In this document: positions 39,303 through 48,180 of the stretch, piece by piece
How positions within the stretch are numbered: the first letter of the stretch is position 1
Layout of the letters: the number at the start of each line of letters is the position of its first letter
From: Mycobacterium sp. M26
GTDB taxonomy: Bacteria > Actinomycetota > Actinomycetes > Mycobacteriales > Mycobacteriaceae
Assembly: GCF_001494595.1 (NCBI RefSeq)
Contig: NZ_LN929908.1
Span: forward strand, 2,827,716-2,891,715
Reading direction: 5' to 3'
DNA length: 64,000 nt
Program-made: the position numbers and the translations under genes
Notes under the pieces: generated by a model
Told to the model about the DNA's origin: nothing
Seen by the model: only the letters and a program-made list of their open reading frames with translations
Database searches by the model: none

Positions 39303-40085
39303 ATGGCATGCCCACCCCACGACGGGCCGGATGGGACGTACTTCACATTGCTGGGCCCGGCGGGCCCGGTGGATGACGACGGGCTGTACGGGCTGTACGC
39401 CTATCCCGCCGACGTGGCGCAGTGGGTGCGCGGAAACATGATCAGCAGTCTCGACGGCGGGGCCGCGACCGACGGGACATCGGGCGGCCTGGGCGGATCG
39501 GGTGACCGGCGACTGTTCAACGTGTTGCGGGAGCTGGCCGACGTGATCGTGGTGGGAGCCGGGACGGCGCGCACCGAGAACTACTCGGGTGCGCAGATGA
39601 CCGTCGCGCAGCGGCGCAATCGGCAGCACCGCGGTCAGACCGAGATCCCGCCCATCGCCCTGGTGACCCGATCCGGGCGCCTGGACCACGATCTGCCCGT
39701 GCTCACCCGCACCGAGGTTCCACCGTTCGTGCTCACCTGTGCCGATGCCGCCGAGCAGTCCCGCGCGCTGTTGGGGTCGGCGGCCGAGGTGATCGCCTGC
39801 AGTTCCGACGATCCGGCGCAGGTCGATCCGGCGGTGGCGGTGGCGGCGCTGGCACAGCGCGGCCTGCCGCGGATTCTGTGCGAGGGCGGCCCGAGCCTGA
39901 TGGGCACCTTCCTGGCCGCGGGACTGCTCGACGAGATGTGCCTGACCAGCGCCCCGGTGCTGGTCGGCGGTGACGGGCCCCGCATCACCGCCGGGGCGGC
40001 ACAGGCACTGACCCGGATGCAGCGCGCCCATCTGATCTCCGACGACGAGGGTTACCTCTACGCCCGGTACACGCGCGTGCGCTGA
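39303..40085 (+). CDS. RibD C-terminal domain reductase (Rv2671-like)
   Basis: A 260-residue protein of the RibD-C/DHFR-like fold without the N-terminal deaminase of full RibD. Family motifs: NMISSLDGGAATDGTSGGLGGSGDR, VIVVGAGTARTENY, LVTRSGRLDHD, ILCEGGPSLMGTFLAAGLLDE and a C-terminal DDEGYLYARY. Its M. tuberculosis counterpart Rv2671 has been described as a reductase able to substitute for dihydrofolate reductase when overproduced. It therefore probably reduces a pterin- or pyrimidine-like substrate with NADPH. Divergent from zapE, followed by the lipoprotein gene. Confidence 0.88.
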   Translation: MACPPHDGPDGTYFTLLGPAGPVDDDGLYGLYAYPADVAQWVRGNMISSLDGGAATDGTSGGLGGSGDRRLFNVLRELADVIVVGAGTARTENYSGAQMTVAQRRNRQHRGQTEIPPIALVTRSGRLDHDLPVLTRTEVPPFVLTCADAAEQSRALLGSAAEVIACSSDDPAQVDPAVAVAALAQRGLPRILCEGGPSLMGTFLAAGLLDEMCLTSAPVLVGGDGPRITAGAAQALTRMQRAHLISDDEGYLYARYTRVR

Positions 40086-40121
40086 GCGGACATCGCCGGG
40101 CCGGTCGCTACTGTGGTGGGC

Positions 40122-41690
40122 ATGCGTGATCGCCGGGTGCTCGCCGCGGTCGGCGTCGGGACCGCGGCGCTGACGGCTCTGCTGACCGGGTGCGCCCCCT
40201 GGCTGGCGGCAAACCCGCAGTTCGCCAGCGATTCGGCGCACAATCCCGGCAGCGCTCCGACTTCTGCCAAACCGGCGGGCGGCCCGCCGGACATCGCGGC
40301 TCCCAAGAATGACCTGGCGTGGAAGGACTGCACGTCGAAGGTGTTCGGCGACGCCGGCACACCGGCCGCGCCCGGCGTGGTCCTGGAATGCGCCAACTAC
40401 GACGCCGACCTGGATCCGATCGCCGGGGCGACGGGCACCATCAGCATCGGCGTGGTGCGCGCCCGATCCGTGCAGACCCCGCCCGACGCCGGCCCGGTGG
40501 TGTTCACCACCGGCACCGACATTCCATCTTCATTGCAGCTGCCGATCTGGCTGAGCCGGTCGGGAGCCGACGTCCTCAAGACCCATCCGATCGTGTCGGT
40601 GGACCGCCGCGGTATCGGCCTGTCCAGCGCGGTGGACTGCCGCGACGCCTTCGACCGCCAGGAGATGCGCGACCAGGCGCAGTTCGAGTCCGGTGACGAC
40701 CCGGTGGCCAATCTCGGTGCGATCACCATGACCGCTACGACCGGCTGCACCGACACCATCGCACCCGGCGACTCGGCCTATGACAACGCCCGCGCCGGCG
40801 AAGACCTCGAGCGGCTGCGCAGCACCTGGGACGTGCCGGCGCTGGCGATCGTGGGCGTGGGCAACGGTGCGCAGGTCGCGCTGGCCTACGCCGGATCCCA
40901 CCCGGACAAGGTGGCCAGGCTGGTGCTCGACTCCCCCGTCCCGCCCGGAATCAGCGCCGAGGCCGAAGCCGAGGACCAGGTCAAGAGCCAGCAGGGCGCC
41001 CTCGACGCGTTCGCCGCACAGTGCATCGCCGTCAACTGTGCGCTGGGGCCCGACCCGAAGGGCGCCGTGGACTCGCTGCTGTCGGCGGCCCGGGCCGGCC
41101 GCGGCCCCGGTGGGGTGTCAGTGGCCGTGCTGGCCAACGCGATCGTCACCGCGCTGGGCTACCCCAGCGGCGATCGCATCGGCAGCACGGTGAACCTGGC
41201 CAATGTGCTGGCCGCTGCCCGCACCGGCGACAACAACCCGCTGAACAACCTGATCACCCAGGCTGAAGCCACCCGCGACACCGACGGCCAGTTCGTCAAC
41301 TCCTGCAGCGACGCGCTGAACCGGCCCACTCCCGACCGGGTCCGCGAACTCGTCGTCGCCTGGGGCAAGCTCTACCCGCAGTTCGGCACCGTCGGCGCGC
41401 TCGATCTGGTCAAGTGCCTGAACTGGCCCAGCGGCGCCGCGCCGAAGGAACCCAAGAACCTCAAGGTCAACGTGCTGCTGATGGGTGTGCAGAACGACCC
41501 GATCGCCGGCGGCCAGGGGGTCGCGGCCTCGGCGGCCACCATCATCAACGCCGGCGCGGCCAGCAAGCGGGTGATGTGGCAGGGCATCGGCCACGGCGCC
41601 AGCATCTACTCGGCCTGCGCGCTGCCGCCGATGCTGGGCTACATCGACAGCGGCAACCTGCCGCCCACCGACACCTACTGCCCCGCCTGA
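40122..41690 (+). CDS. lipoprotein alpha/beta-hydrolase with substituted nucleophile (Rv2672-like)
   Basis: A 522-residue exported protein. The signal ends in a lipobox, ALLTGC, with Cys24 lipidated. The fold is that of the tripeptidyl-aminopeptidase/Hip1-like secreted peptidases: VDRRGIGLSSAVDC (oxyanion region), the nucleophile elbow, VLLMGVQNDPIAGG (acid residue) and GIGHGAS (His). The elbow reads VGVGNGAQ, so the expected catalytic Ser in GxSxG is Gly247. Acid and His appear retained. It may be an inactive or binding homologue, or use another residue. Follows ribD-like and precedes aftC, as in M. tuberculosis. Confidence 0.85.
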   Translation: MRDRRVLAAVGVGTAALTALLTGCAPWLAANPQFASDSAHNPGSAPTSAKPAGGPPDIAAPKNDLAWKDCTSKVFGDAGTPAAPGVVLECANYDADLDPIAGATGTISIGVVRARSVQTPPDAGPVVFTTGTDIPSSLQLPIWLSRSGADVLKTHPIVSVDRRGIGLSSAVDCRDAFDRQEMRDQAQFESGDDPVANLGAITMTATTGCTDTIAPGDSAYDNARAGEDLERLRSTWDVPALAIVGVGNGAQVALAYAGSHPDKVARLVLDSPVPPGISAEAEAEDQVKSQQGALDAFAAQCIAVNCALGPDPKGAVDSLLSAARAGRGPGGVSVAVLANAIVTALGYPSGDRIGSTVNLANVLAAARTGDNNPLNNLITQAEATRDTDGQFVNSCSDALNRPTPDRVRELVVAWGKLYPQFGTVGALDLVKCLNWPSGAAPKEPKNLKVNVLLMGVQNDPIAGGQGVAASAATIINAGAASKRVMWQGIGHGASIYSACALPPMLGYIDSGNLPPTDTYCPA

Positions 41691-41710
41691 TCGGTCCCGG
41701 CGCGCCGTCG

Positions 41711-43018
41711 GTGTACGGTGCGGACGTGGCGGTAGCTGACTCCCTTCGTTCCGGCCTGCGACAGGCGTTCGCCCCCCGAACCGGCCCGGCCAGTGCTGCC
41801 TCGGTGCTGCGCTCGGCGCTGTGGCCCATCGCGATCATGTCGATCATCCACCGCAGCTATGTGCTGTCGTCCAACGGCTACATCACCGACGACTTCGGAC
41901 CGGTCTACCGGGCGGTGTCGAACTTCCGGCGCGGACTGGACATCTACAACGAGCACTTCGACCACGTCGACCCGCACTACCTGTACCCGCCCGGCGGCAC
42001 CCTGCTGATGGCGCCCTTCGGCTACATGCCGGTGTTCGCCTCGCACAACTGGTTCGTGTTCTTCAACACCGTGGCGATGATCGTCGCGGCCTGCCTGATC
42101 GTGCGGCTGTTCAACTTCTCGCTGACCTCGGTGGCGCTGCCCGCGCTGCTGCTGGCCATGTTCTGCACCGAGTCGGTGACCAACACGCTGGTGTTCACCA
42201 ACATCAACGGCTGCATCCTGCTGGCCGAGGTGCTGTTCTTCCGCTGGCTGCTCGACGGGAAGGTCAGCCATCAGTGGCTGGCCGGTGTGGCGATCGGGCT
42301 GTCGCTGGTGGTCAAACCACTGCTGGGAGTGCTGTTGCTGCTGCCGCTGCTCAACAAGCAGTGGCGGGCGCTGGTGGCCGCGTTCGTGGTGCCACTGGTG
42401 TTCAACATCGCCGCCTGGCCGCTGGTGTCCGACCCGATGAACTTCGTGCGCCGCACGCTGCCCTACATCTTCTCCACCCGGGACTACTTCAACTCCTCGG
42501 TGCTGGGCAACGGGGTGTACTACGGCCTGCCGATGTGGCTGATCCTGACCCTGCGGGTGGTGTTCCTGGCACTCGCGGTGGCCAGCCTGTGGCTGCTGTA
42601 CCGCTACTACCACCAGCGCGATCAGCTGTTCTGGATGCTGACGTCCTCGGGCGTGCTGCTCATCACCTCGTGGCTGGTGCTGTCGTTGGCCCAGGGCTAC
42701 TACTCGATGATGCTGTTCCCGTTCCTGATGACGGTGGTGCTGCCGAACTCGGTGCTGCGCAACTGGCCGGCCTGGCTGGCGACGTACGGGTTCCTGACGA
42801 TGGACCGGTGGCTGATGTGGCGGTGGCCGACGACGGGCCGGTTCCTGGAGTACATGAAGATCACCTACGGCTGGTCGCTGATGCTGATCGTGGTGTTCTG
42901 CGTGCTCTACTTCCGCTACTCCGACGCCAAGGCCGACGGCCGGCTCGACGAGGGTATCGACCCGCGCTGGATGCGCGAGGACGCCGCGGCCACAGCGCCG
43001 AACGCCACGCCCGCGTGA
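41711..43018 (+). CDS. aftC: alpha-(1->3)-arabinofuranosyltransferase AftC
   Basis: About 435 residues, GT87/GT-C membrane glycosyltransferase. Around ten membrane spans and the catalytic-loop aspartates in YITDDFGPVYRAV, plus HVDPHYLYPPGGTLLMAPFGYMP and FTNINGC, match AftC (Rv2673). This enzyme adds alpha-1,3 branches to arabinogalactan and lipoarabinomannan from decaprenyl-phosphoarabinose on the outer side of the membrane. The GTG start at 41711 (VYGADVAVADSL) fits the known N-terminus; GTG 41726 is the alternative. Located between the lipoprotein and msrB genes as in M. tuberculosis. Confidence 0.93.
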   Translation: MYGADVAVADSLRSGLRQAFAPRTGPASAASVLRSALWPIAIMSIIHRSYVLSSNGYITDDFGPVYRAVSNFRRGLDIYNEHFDHVDPHYLYPPGGTLLMAPFGYMPVFASHNWFVFFNTVAMIVAACLIVRLFNFSLTSVALPALLLAMFCTESVTNTLVFTNINGCILLAEVLFFRWLLDGKVSHQWLAGVAIGLSLVVKPLLGVLLLLPLLNKQWRALVAAFVVPLVFNIAAWPLVSDPMNFVRRTLPYIFSTRDYFNSSVLGNGVYYGLPMWLILTLRVVFLALAVASLWLLYRYYHQRDQLFWMLTSSGVLLITSWLVLSLAQGYYSMMLFPFLMTVVLPNSVLRNWPAWLATYGFLTMDRWLMWRWPTTGRFLEYMKITYGWSLMLIVVFCVLYFRYSDAKADGRLDEGIDPRWMREDAAATAPNATPA

Positions 43019-43088
43019 CGCCGGGCGCCGAGAGTCGCTCCGGCGTGACGCTCGGCGGCGGGTCGCGCGCACGCGGTACCGTGAACGT

Positions 43089-43505
43089 ATGAGTTCGACT
43101 CCCGCCCCGAAGCTGGAACTGACCGACGACGAGTGGCGCACACGGCTCACCCCGGCCGAGTATCACGTGCTGCGGCAAGCCGGCACCGAGCGTCCCTTCA
43201 CCGGCGAATACACCGACACCAAGACCGAAGGCATCTACCAGTGCCGGGCCTGCGGTGCCGAATTGTTCCGCAGCACCGAGAAATTCGAGTCGCACTGCGG
43301 CTGGCCGTCATTCTTCGACCCCTCGCATTCCGACGCGGTGATCCTGCGCCCGGACGACACGCTGGGCATGCACCGGGTGGAGGTGCTGTGCGCCAACTGC
43401 CACAGCCACCTGGGCCACGTGTTCAGCGGCGAGGGCTACCCCACCCCGACCGACCAGCGCTACTGCATCAACTCGATCTCACTGAAACTGGTGCCTGACG
43501 CCTGA
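43089..43505 (+). CDS. msrB: peptide methionine-R-sulfoxide reductase MsrB
   Basis: A 138-residue MsrB reducing methionine-R-sulfoxide in proteins. The two zinc-binding CxxC pairs are CRAC and CANC. Core motif: FESHCGWPSFFDP; HSHLGHVF; catalytic Cys in RYCINSISLKL. Full length for the family. The 3' end overlaps by 38 bases the convergent 3' end of a GGDEF-EAL gene. Corresponds to Rv2674. Confidence 0.96.
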   Translation: MSSTPAPKLELTDDEWRTRLTPAEYHVLRQAGTERPFTGEYTDTKTEGIYQCRACGAELFRSTEKFESHCGWPSFFDPSHSDAVILRPDDTLGMHRVEVLCANCHSHLGHVFSGEGYPTPTDQRYCINSISLKLVPDA

Positions 43506-45795
43506 GCAGGTCGAGTAACTGCTCAGCGGTCACCGGCCTGCTGAAGTAGAAGCCCTGCCCGATATCGCTGCCGTACTCGCGGACCTTCGCGGCGGTCTCC
43601 GCGTCCTCGACGCCCTCGACCACGGTGACCAGACCGAGCACATGCGCCAGACCGACGACCGCCTCCACCACCGCGGCGGCGCGCTCGTCGGTCAGGATCG
43701 GTTCGATGAACGTGCGATCGAGCTTCACCTCGTCGATCGGCAACTCGCGCAGATACGACAACGCTGAGTAGCCGCTGCCGAAGTCGTCGATGGCCACCCG
43801 AATCCCGTTGTGCCGCAACTCTTCCAAGACGGCTCGGGTCCGATCCAGGTGATCGAGGAACATGTCTTCGGTGATCTCGACAGTGATCGTCGCCGGGTCC
43901 AGGCCGCGCTCGGCGAGCGCCTGGCTGATCTTGGCCGGGATGCCCAGGTTGGCCAGCGACGGTGCGAACAGGTTGACCGCGACCGGGATGTCGAACGACG
44001 CCCGCTGCCACACCAGGGCATCGTCGAGAGCCCGGTTGATGACGAAATCGGTGACCGGACCCATCATTCCGTGCCTTCGCACCAGCGGCAGGAAGTCGTC
44101 GGGGGTCAACACCTGACCGTCCGGCCGCGGCCAGCGTAACAACGCCTCGGCACCCACGATGCGCGCGGTGACCAGCTCGAACTTCGGTTGGTAGACCAGA
44201 GTGAGGTCGCCGTTGGCGATCGCGTGTCGCAGATCCCCGAGCAACTGGATCGCCAGCACCCCATCGGATTCCCGGGCCGCCGCCGACTCGCTGAGCAGCT
44301 GGGCGTCGACGGCCTCGTCGGCCAGTTTGAGCTCCGGGTCATAGCTCTGCACGTTGCGGCTGCGCGACCGCTTGGCGGTGTACATCGCCGCGTCAGCGCG
44401 CCGCACCAACTCCTCGGCACTGAGCAGAGGCTCCTCCCCGTCCGCGACGGCCAAACCGACGCTGGGCCGCACCAGCAATTCGTGACCGGCCAGCACGAAG
44501 GGACGCTCGAACGCGTCGACCACCCGGTGGGCGACCAGATGCGCGGCGTCGACGCCGCCCCACACCAGGATGGAGAACTCGTCGCCGCCGAGGCGGGCCA
44601 CCGTGTCACCGCCGCGCACACAGTTGCCCAGCCGGTTGGCCACCCCCACCAATAGATCGTCTCCCACGGGGTGACCGAGGTGATCGTTGACGAGCTTGAA
44701 GTCGTTGAGATCCAACGTGATCACCCCCACCGCGATACTGTCGCGCTCCCTCAGGGCCATGGCGGCATCGAGCCGCTCGTTGAACACCGCACGGTTGGCC
44801 AGACCGGTCAGCGGATCACGCAGGGCCTGCTCGGCGACCGTCGACAACAGCTGGCGATTCTCGCTGACCGCCAGGAACTGGCGTGCCAGCACCGCGATCA
44901 CCAGAAGCCCGGCGATGATCTCGACCGGCTGGGATCGCAGCAGGTTCGGGGGCTTGGCGGCCGCGACGATACCGGCCAGCAGCAGCGGGGCATACGGCAG
45001 CCAGATCGAGGCCCAGCCGGGGAGTTCCGGGGTGTCGGAATCGTCCCGCGTGGACTGCCGGCTCGCCGCCGCGGCCACGGCGATGAGCAGCAGACCGGCG
45101 GCCCAGCCGATGTCGATGACGTCCCCGCTGGCGTACTGGTTCTGCACCGTCAGATACGTCCACACGCTGTCCGACAAGGCAATACAGGCCACCCCGACGG
45201 TCACCAGCGTGAGAGCCAGCCGGTGCTCGGTGCCGGACCGGACCAGGACGACGGCGGCGACCGTGAGCACCACCAGATCCGATCCGGGATAGGCCAGCGA
45301 GACGAAGAACGACAGCTGATCGGTACCGCCGCCGGCGTACAGCGGTCCCAGGACGGTCACCCAGCTCACCAGGAACAGCGAGCCGGCGATGATGAGCCCG
45401 TCGAGGAACACCCGCCCACGAAAGGGCCCGAAGTGCTCGGTGGGCATCAACAGGAGTCCGACACACGCACCGACAGGAAAGATCAGGTACGCGGCATCAG
45501 CCGGTGACGGGAACGGCGTGCGGTCCAGCACCAGCTCATAGAACGACCCGATCGCCTGGCCCACGGTCCAGCCCAGCAGGCCCACGGTGATACCGAGCCA
45601 GGCCGCCCGCAGCCGGCCGCGCGCGGATCGGGCCGCCAGGGCGGAGAACACCGTGGCCGCCGCGGCGGCGGCGAACAGCGCGACGTCGGAGACGGCCAGC
45701 CGCACCCGGCCCGACGCCCAGTCGCCGAGCACCCAGACGGCAAAGGCGAGGAAGAAGGCGCCACACACCGTGGCGACGCGTCCAGTCCTCGGCAA
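43468..45795 (-). CDS. membrane GGDEF-EAL protein A (distal gene of four-gene array)
   Basis: 775 residues, TTG start. About ten membrane helices (1-310), GGDEF domain with GGDEF at 403-407 and RGGD inhibitory-site motif at 394-397, and EAL domain with EAL at 550-552. The EAL side keeps its key residues: Asn608 in AVNLF, Glu642 in ITED, Asp670-Asp671 in IDDFGSG, Lys691/Asp693 in KLD, Glu728 in VEGVED. Both diguanylate cyclase and c-di-GMP phosphodiesterase activity are thus possible. It aligns without gaps with copy C. The last gene of the array; its 3' end overlaps msrB by 38 bases. Membrane signal unknown. Confidence 0.93.
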   Translation of the reverse strand: MPRTGRVATVCGAFFLAFAVWVLGDWASGRVRLAVSDVALFAAAAAATVFSALAARSARGRLRAAWLGITVGLLGWTVGQAIGSFYELVLDRTPFPSPADAAYLIFPVGACVGLLLMPTEHFGPFRGRVFLDGLIIAGSLFLVSWVTVLGPLYAGGGTDQLSFFVSLAYPGSDLVVLTVAAVVLVRSGTEHRLALTLVTVGVACIALSDSVWTYLTVQNQYASGDVIDIGWAAGLLLIAVAAAASRQSTRDDSDTPELPGWASIWLPYAPLLLAGIVAAAKPPNLLRSQPVEIIAGLLVIAVLARQFLAVSENRQLLSTVAEQALRDPLTGLANRAVFNERLDAAMALRERDSIAVGVITLDLNDFKLVNDHLGHPVGDDLLVGVANRLGNCVRGGDTVARLGGDEFSILVWGGVDAAHLVAHRVVDAFERPFVLAGHELLVRPSVGLAVADGEEPLLSAEELVRRADAAMYTAKRSRSRNVQSYDPELKLADEAVDAQLLSESAAARESDGVLAIQLLGDLRHAIANGDLTLVYQPKFELVTARIVGAEALLRWPRPDGQVLTPDDFLPLVRRHGMMGPVTDFVINRALDDALVWQRASFDIPVAVNLFAPSLANLGIPAKISQALAERGLDPATITVEITEDMFLDHLDRTRAVLEELRHNGIRVAIDDFGSGYSALSYLRELPIDEVKLDRTFIEPILTDERAAAVVEAVVGLAHVLGLVTVVEGVEDAETAAKVREYGSDIGQGFYFSRPVTAEQLLDLLRRQAPVSVRSS

Positions 45796-45807
45796 CCCAG
45801 TAACCCC

Positions 45808-48132
45808 CTACGACTCGTGTGCACCGCAGCCGGCGGGCGAATCATTGGCCAGCAACGCCGTCAGCGTCGCCGAAGCCAGCGGTGGGCTGAGGAAGAACCC
45901 CTGTCCCACCTGGCAGCCGTGATCGCGTAGCCACGCCACGGTCTCGGCGTCCTCGATCCCCTCGGCGACGATGGACAGGCCCAGTTCGTCGGCCAGCGAT
46001 ATCACCGCACGGACCACCGCAGCCGCTCGCGGATCCACCAGGATCGGCGCGATGAACGTGCGATCCAATTTCACCTCGTCGATCGGCAGGTCACGCAGGT
46101 AGGACAGCGCCGAGTAGCCGCTGCCGAAGTCATCGATGGCGATCCGAATACCGTTGTGCCGCAACTGCTCCAACACATTCTTGGTGCGTTCAAGGTTGTC
46201 CAGGAACAAGTCTTCGGTGATTTCGACCGTCACCGCAGCGGGGCTCAGGCCCCGTTGACTCAAGGCGCGGCTGATCATCGCGGGAATCCCGAGGTTGGCC
46301 AGCGACGGCGCGAAGAGGTTGATCGCGACCGGCAGGTCGATCGACGCCGCATGCCAGGACTTCGCGTCGTCGAGCGCGCGGTTGAGCACGAAATCAGTGA
46401 TCGTCCCCATCAGTCCGTGCCTGCGCACCAGCGGCAGGAACTCCTCCGGGGTCAGGATCTCCCCGCCGGGGCGGGGCCAGCGCAGCAGGGCTTCCACGCT
46501 GACGATCCGCGACGTCATCAGATCGAACTTCGGTTGGTAGACCAGGGTCAGGCTGCCATCGGCAATGGCCTGGCGCAGGTCGGCAAGAAGCTGGATCGCC
46601 GCCACCCCGCCGGGCTCGGTCGTCGTGGCCGTCTGGACGAACATGTCGGCGGGCACGGTCAGCTGCATCTCGGGGTGATAGGTCTGCACGCCATGCAGCC
46701 GCGCCCGCTTGGCGGAATACATCGCCGTGTCGGCGCGGGTCAGCAATTCGTCGGCGGTCAGGGTGGCCTCGTCGGGTTCGGCGACCGCCAGCCCGATGCT
46801 GGGCCGCATCAGCAACTCGTGGCCGGCGATACGGAACGGCAGGTCGAAGGACTCCGACACCCGATGTGCCACCAGATGGGCGGCGTCGGCGCTGCCCTCG
46901 ACCAGAACCGAGAACTCGTCACCGCCGATCCGGGCCACCGTGTCCCCGGCGCGGATCGAGTTCATCAAGCGGTTGGATACCCCGACCAGCAGTTCATCAC
47001 CGACGGGATGGCCCAGGTTGTCGTTGACGAGTTTGAAGTCGTTGAGGTCCACCGCGACGACGCTGACGGTGGTGCCGTCGCGCTCCCGCAGTTCCATGGC
47101 GTGGTCGAGGCGCTCGTTGAACAGCGCGCGGTTGGCCAGCCCGGTCAACGGGTCCCGCAGCGCCTGCTGGGCGACGGTGGCGAGCAGCCGCCGGTTCTCC
47201 CGCACTGCCAGGAACTGCCGGGCCAGCACCGCCACCACCAGCAGCACCGCCACCACTTCGACCGGTGCCGATTTCAGCAGCGGCACCGGCTGCGCCGCGG
47301 CGATGATCCCGGCCAGCAACAGCGGCGCGTACGGCAACCAGATCGAGGCCCAGCCCGGCAGCTCGGGCGCGTCGGTGGCCTCGTGGGTGGTCTGTCTGCT
47401 GGCCGCCGCCGCCACCGCGATCAGCAGCAGACCGGCTGCCCAGCCGATGTCGATGACGTCTCCGCTGGAGTATTCACCCTTGGCCGCCAGATAGGTGAAC
47501 AGGCTGTCCGACAACGCAATACACGCCAGCCCGACGGTCAGCAGGGTCAGTGTCAACCGGTGCTCGGGGCCGGCCCGGACCAGCACGACCGCCGCCAGGG
47601 TCAGGACGACGACATCGGAGACCGGGTAGGCCAGTGAGACCACGAACCCGAGCCGGTCGGTGCCACCCGCGAAGTAGAGCGGGCCCAGGATCGTCACCCA
47701 GCTCACCAGGAACAGCGAGCCCGCCACGATCAGTCCGTCGAGGAACACCCGGCCGCGGAACGGTCCGGCATGTTCGCTGGGGAATAGCAGCAGCGCCGCG
47801 CAGGCGGCGACCGGAAAGACCAGGTAGGCAGCGTCGGCAATGGAGGGGAACGGCACCTGGTCCAAGACCAGTTCGTAGTAGGTCCAGATCGCTTCGCCGA
47901 TCCCCCAGGCCACCAAGCCGACCGTGATGGCCAGCCAGGCCCGGCGCAACCGGCCTTGCGCGGAGCGGGCCGCGATCGCCGAGAAGAACGCGGCCGGCAG
48001 CGTCAGGACGAGCAGGACGATGTCGTCGATGGTGGCCAGCGCCTTCCCCTGGGACACTCCGCTGAGGATCCAGACGACGAAGGCGACGAACACCGCACCG
48101 GAGACGGCAGCCACATGCGCAGCCTTGGGCAC
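45808..48132 (-). CDS. membrane GGDEF-EAL protein B
   Basis: 774 residues, GTG start behind GGGGAGGGGG. Same plan as its neighbours: ten predicted membrane spans, GGDEF (VARIGGDEF) with a RAGD inhibitory motif, EAL (VSVEALLRW), INLFAPS, VEITED, IDDFGSG, VKLDRTF and AEGIED all intact, so potentially bifunctional in c-di-GMP turnover. The N-terminus is almost identical in pattern to copy C (MPKAAHVA versus MPKASHVA), pointing to recent duplication. It is 12 bases from gene A downstream and 48 bases from gene C upstream. Confidence 0.93.
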   Translation of the reverse strand: MPKAAHVAAVSGAVFVAFVVWILSGVSQGKALATIDDIVLLVLTLPAAFFSAIAARSAQGRLRRAWLAITVGLVAWGIGEAIWTYYELVLDQVPFPSIADAAYLVFPVAACAALLLFPSEHAGPFRGRVFLDGLIVAGSLFLVSWVTILGPLYFAGGTDRLGFVVSLAYPVSDVVVLTLAAVVLVRAGPEHRLTLTLLTVGLACIALSDSLFTYLAAKGEYSSGDVIDIGWAAGLLLIAVAAAASRQTTHEATDAPELPGWASIWLPYAPLLLAGIIAAAQPVPLLKSAPVEVVAVLLVVAVLARQFLAVRENRRLLATVAQQALRDPLTGLANRALFNERLDHAMELRERDGTTVSVVAVDLNDFKLVNDNLGHPVGDELLVGVSNRLMNSIRAGDTVARIGGDEFSVLVEGSADAAHLVAHRVSESFDLPFRIAGHELLMRPSIGLAVAEPDEATLTADELLTRADTAMYSAKRARLHGVQTYHPEMQLTVPADMFVQTATTTEPGGVAAIQLLADLRQAIADGSLTLVYQPKFDLMTSRIVSVEALLRWPRPGGEILTPEEFLPLVRRHGLMGTITDFVLNRALDDAKSWHAASIDLPVAINLFAPSLANLGIPAMISRALSQRGLSPAAVTVEITEDLFLDNLERTKNVLEQLRHNGIRIAIDDFGSGYSALSYLRDLPIDEVKLDRTFIAPILVDPRAAAVVRAVISLADELGLSIVAEGIEDAETVAWLRDHGCQVGQGFFLSPPLASATLTALLANDSPAGCGAHES

Positions 48133-48180
48133 TTCACCGCCCCCTCCCCTAGGCCGCCGCGGTGTGACGACGGGAAAAGC

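Noticed and set aside
39269..39304. Longer start for the zapE-like gene at 39304
   Set aside because: Its ATG would share the CATG with the divergent ribD-like start, leaving no room for either ribosome site; the ATG at 39268 is more likely.
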